From an uncultured bacterium (GTDB lineage: Bacteria; Bacillota; Clostridia; Oscillospirales; Oscillospiraceae), in assembly GCA_949293165.1 (NCBI GenBank), contig CASFCW010000006.1, positions 1 through 44,435 on the forward strand: a DNA stretch of 44,435 nucleotides, in the 5' to 3' direction. Shown piece by piece: positions 43,475-44,435 of this stretch. The notes beneath the pieces were generated by a model, which had not been told where the DNA came from, searched no databases, and was given only the letters and a program-made list of their open reading frames with translations. Made by a program: the position numbers and the translations under genes. Position 1 is the stretch's first letter. The number at the start of each line of letters is the position of its first letter.

Positions 43475-44435
43475 GTGATTTCCTGGATCGTGAAACGATG
43501 GGTGGGGGAGAATCCGGCGTCGCCGGAGACCCGCCGCCGCTGCGGGACCCGGGCAGGGGCCCTGGGAATCGGGCTGAACGGCGTGCTGTGCGCCGGCAAG
43601 CTGGCGGCGGGCTGGATGACCGGCTCCATCGCCATGGCTGCCGACGGACTGAATAACCTGTCCGATGCGGCGTCCTCCCTGATTACCCTGATTGGATTCC
43701 GGCTGGCCGGCCAGGCCGCGGATGAGGAGCACCCCTTCGGCCACGGGCGGATGGAGTATCTGGCCGGGCTGGTGGTGTCCATGGCCATATTGATGATGGG
43801 TGTGGAGCTGGGCAAATCCTCGGTGGAGAAGCTGCTCCATCCGGAGACCCTGGCCTTTTCCTGGCTGGCCATGGGCATTTTGGCCGCGTCGGTGGCGGTG
43901 AAGGTGTGGATGTATTTCTTCTACCGGGCCCTGGGCCGGGCACTGAGCTCCCAGACCATGGGGGCCACAGCCTCCGACGCCCTGTCCGATTCGGCGGCCA
44001 CGTCGGTGGTGGCTGCGGCTACCCTGGTGGGCCACTTCCTCCACGTGAGCATCGACGGCTTTGCCGGGCTGCTGGTGGCCCTGTTCATCCTGAAAACGGG
44101 AATTGAGGCGGCGAAGGGTACCCTGGACCCCCTTCTGGGGCGGCCCATGGACCCGGAGCTGGCGGCGGATATTGATAAGCTGGCCCTGTCCCATGAGGAT
44201 ATCCTGGGCATCCATGATCTGGTGTACCACGACTATGGACCGGGGCGGGCCATGATGTCCTTCCACGCGGAGGTGCCTGCCGATGGGGATCTGCTGAAAA
44301 TCCACGACATCATCGACCACATCGAGCGGGAGCTGAAGGCCAAGCACCACATTGAGACCGTGATCCACATGGACCCGGTGGTGCGCGACGGCCGAACCGA
44401 CGCGCTGCGAGAGCAGGTGGAGCGCATCGCCCTGG
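43475..44435 (+). CDS. Cation diffusion facilitator, probably Mn-type (runs off the window)
   Basis: The start is GTG 43475 with GGGAGAAGG upstream; 320 codons are visible and the C-terminus is cut by the window edge. Six TM segments are followed by a cytosolic domain with IHDLVYHDYGPGRAMMSFHAEV. The transport site aligns to YiiP as Asn60-x3-Asp64 in TM2 (DGLNNLSD) and Asp168-x3-Asp172 in TM5 (SDALSDSAAT), i.e. the ND-DD pattern that I recall as typical of manganese exporters (MntE/MneP group) rather than the DD-HD of zinc exporters. HPFGHGRMEY after TM2 is also characteristic. An Mn2+/H+ antiport role is inference from these residues. Confidence 0.88.
   Translation, partial: MISWIVKRWVGENPASPETRRRCGTRAGALGIGLNGVLCAGKLAAGWMTGSIAMAADGLNNLSDAASSLITLIGFRLAGQAADEEHPFGHGRMEYLAGLVVSMAILMMGVELGKSSVEKLLHPETLAFSWLAMGILAASVAVKVWMYFFYRALGRALSSQTMGATASDALSDSAATSVVAAATLVGHFLHVSIDGFAGLLVALFILKTGIEAAKGTLDPLLGRPMDPELAADIDKLALSHEDILGIHDLVYHDYGPGRAMMSFHAEVPADGDLLKIHDIIDHIERELKAKHHIETVIHMDPVVRDGRTDALREQVERIAL

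Overview
The window looks like a GC-rich, spore-forming Bacillota, most likely a gut clostridium of the Oscillospiraceae type (inference). The main pointers are a SigK-like sporulation sigma factor segment, a complete WalR-WalK-YycH-YycI wall-stress system, an S-layer-homology (SLH) anchored surface protein, strong AGGAGG-type ribosome binding sites with some GTG/TTG starts, and a DUF6465-type small protein. All confidently recognised genes are on the + strand; the only minus-strand candidates are decayed or unidentified pieces at about 2.4-3.1 kb.

Left part (1-5.4 kb): an accessory region. Four closely spaced small genes (DUF3885-like, two unrecognised, and a truncated DUF4261-like one) resemble the mixed immunity/orphan clusters of clostridial genomes. 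They run into a junction with degenerate minus-strand coding fragments (2.39-3.11 kb). Next come a membrane-embedded LuxR-type regulator (12 predicted TM segments plus a C-terminal HTH) with its own promoter and terminator, and a small unknown gene overlapping the next one by 19 bases.

Centre (5.4-28.4 kb): one uninterrupted gene of 7,678 codons, more than half of the window. It has a signal peptide, a 24-bp-periodic Pro/Glu/Gln repeat, thousands of residues of beta-sandwich modules (Ig-like, Fn3, PKD, CARDB-like, carboxypeptidase-regulatory-like), an unexpected helical block of about 870 residues, two YDG/MBG-type modules, a Gly linker and three SLH domains. It is a giant cell-surface stalk or adhesin.

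28.6-30.8 kb: a large serine recombinase gene whose stop codon lies inside an AATGA pentamer. That pentamer is in the reading frame of a promoterless 3' segment of a SigK-like sigma factor, broken at the same place (Asn-Glu-Ile-Leu-Met-His-Leu-Arg) where the Bacillus subtilis skin element splits sigK. I read this as the right end of a skin-like, sporulation-excised element. No 5' sigK half is visible in the window, so if the element is intact it would exceed 30 kb and would carry the giant surface-protein gene. This is the most interesting reading of the window.

Right part (30.8-44.4 kb): ordinary chromosomal genes. They are a TAXI-type TRAP transporter (lipoprotein plus fused permease), a NUDIX ADP-ribose pyrophosphatase-like enzyme, walR-walK-yycH-yycI, glutamate racemase (murI), a MATE exporter, a DUF6465 protein, an amidohydrolase, and a cation diffusion facilitator with an Mn-type metal site that runs off the window end.
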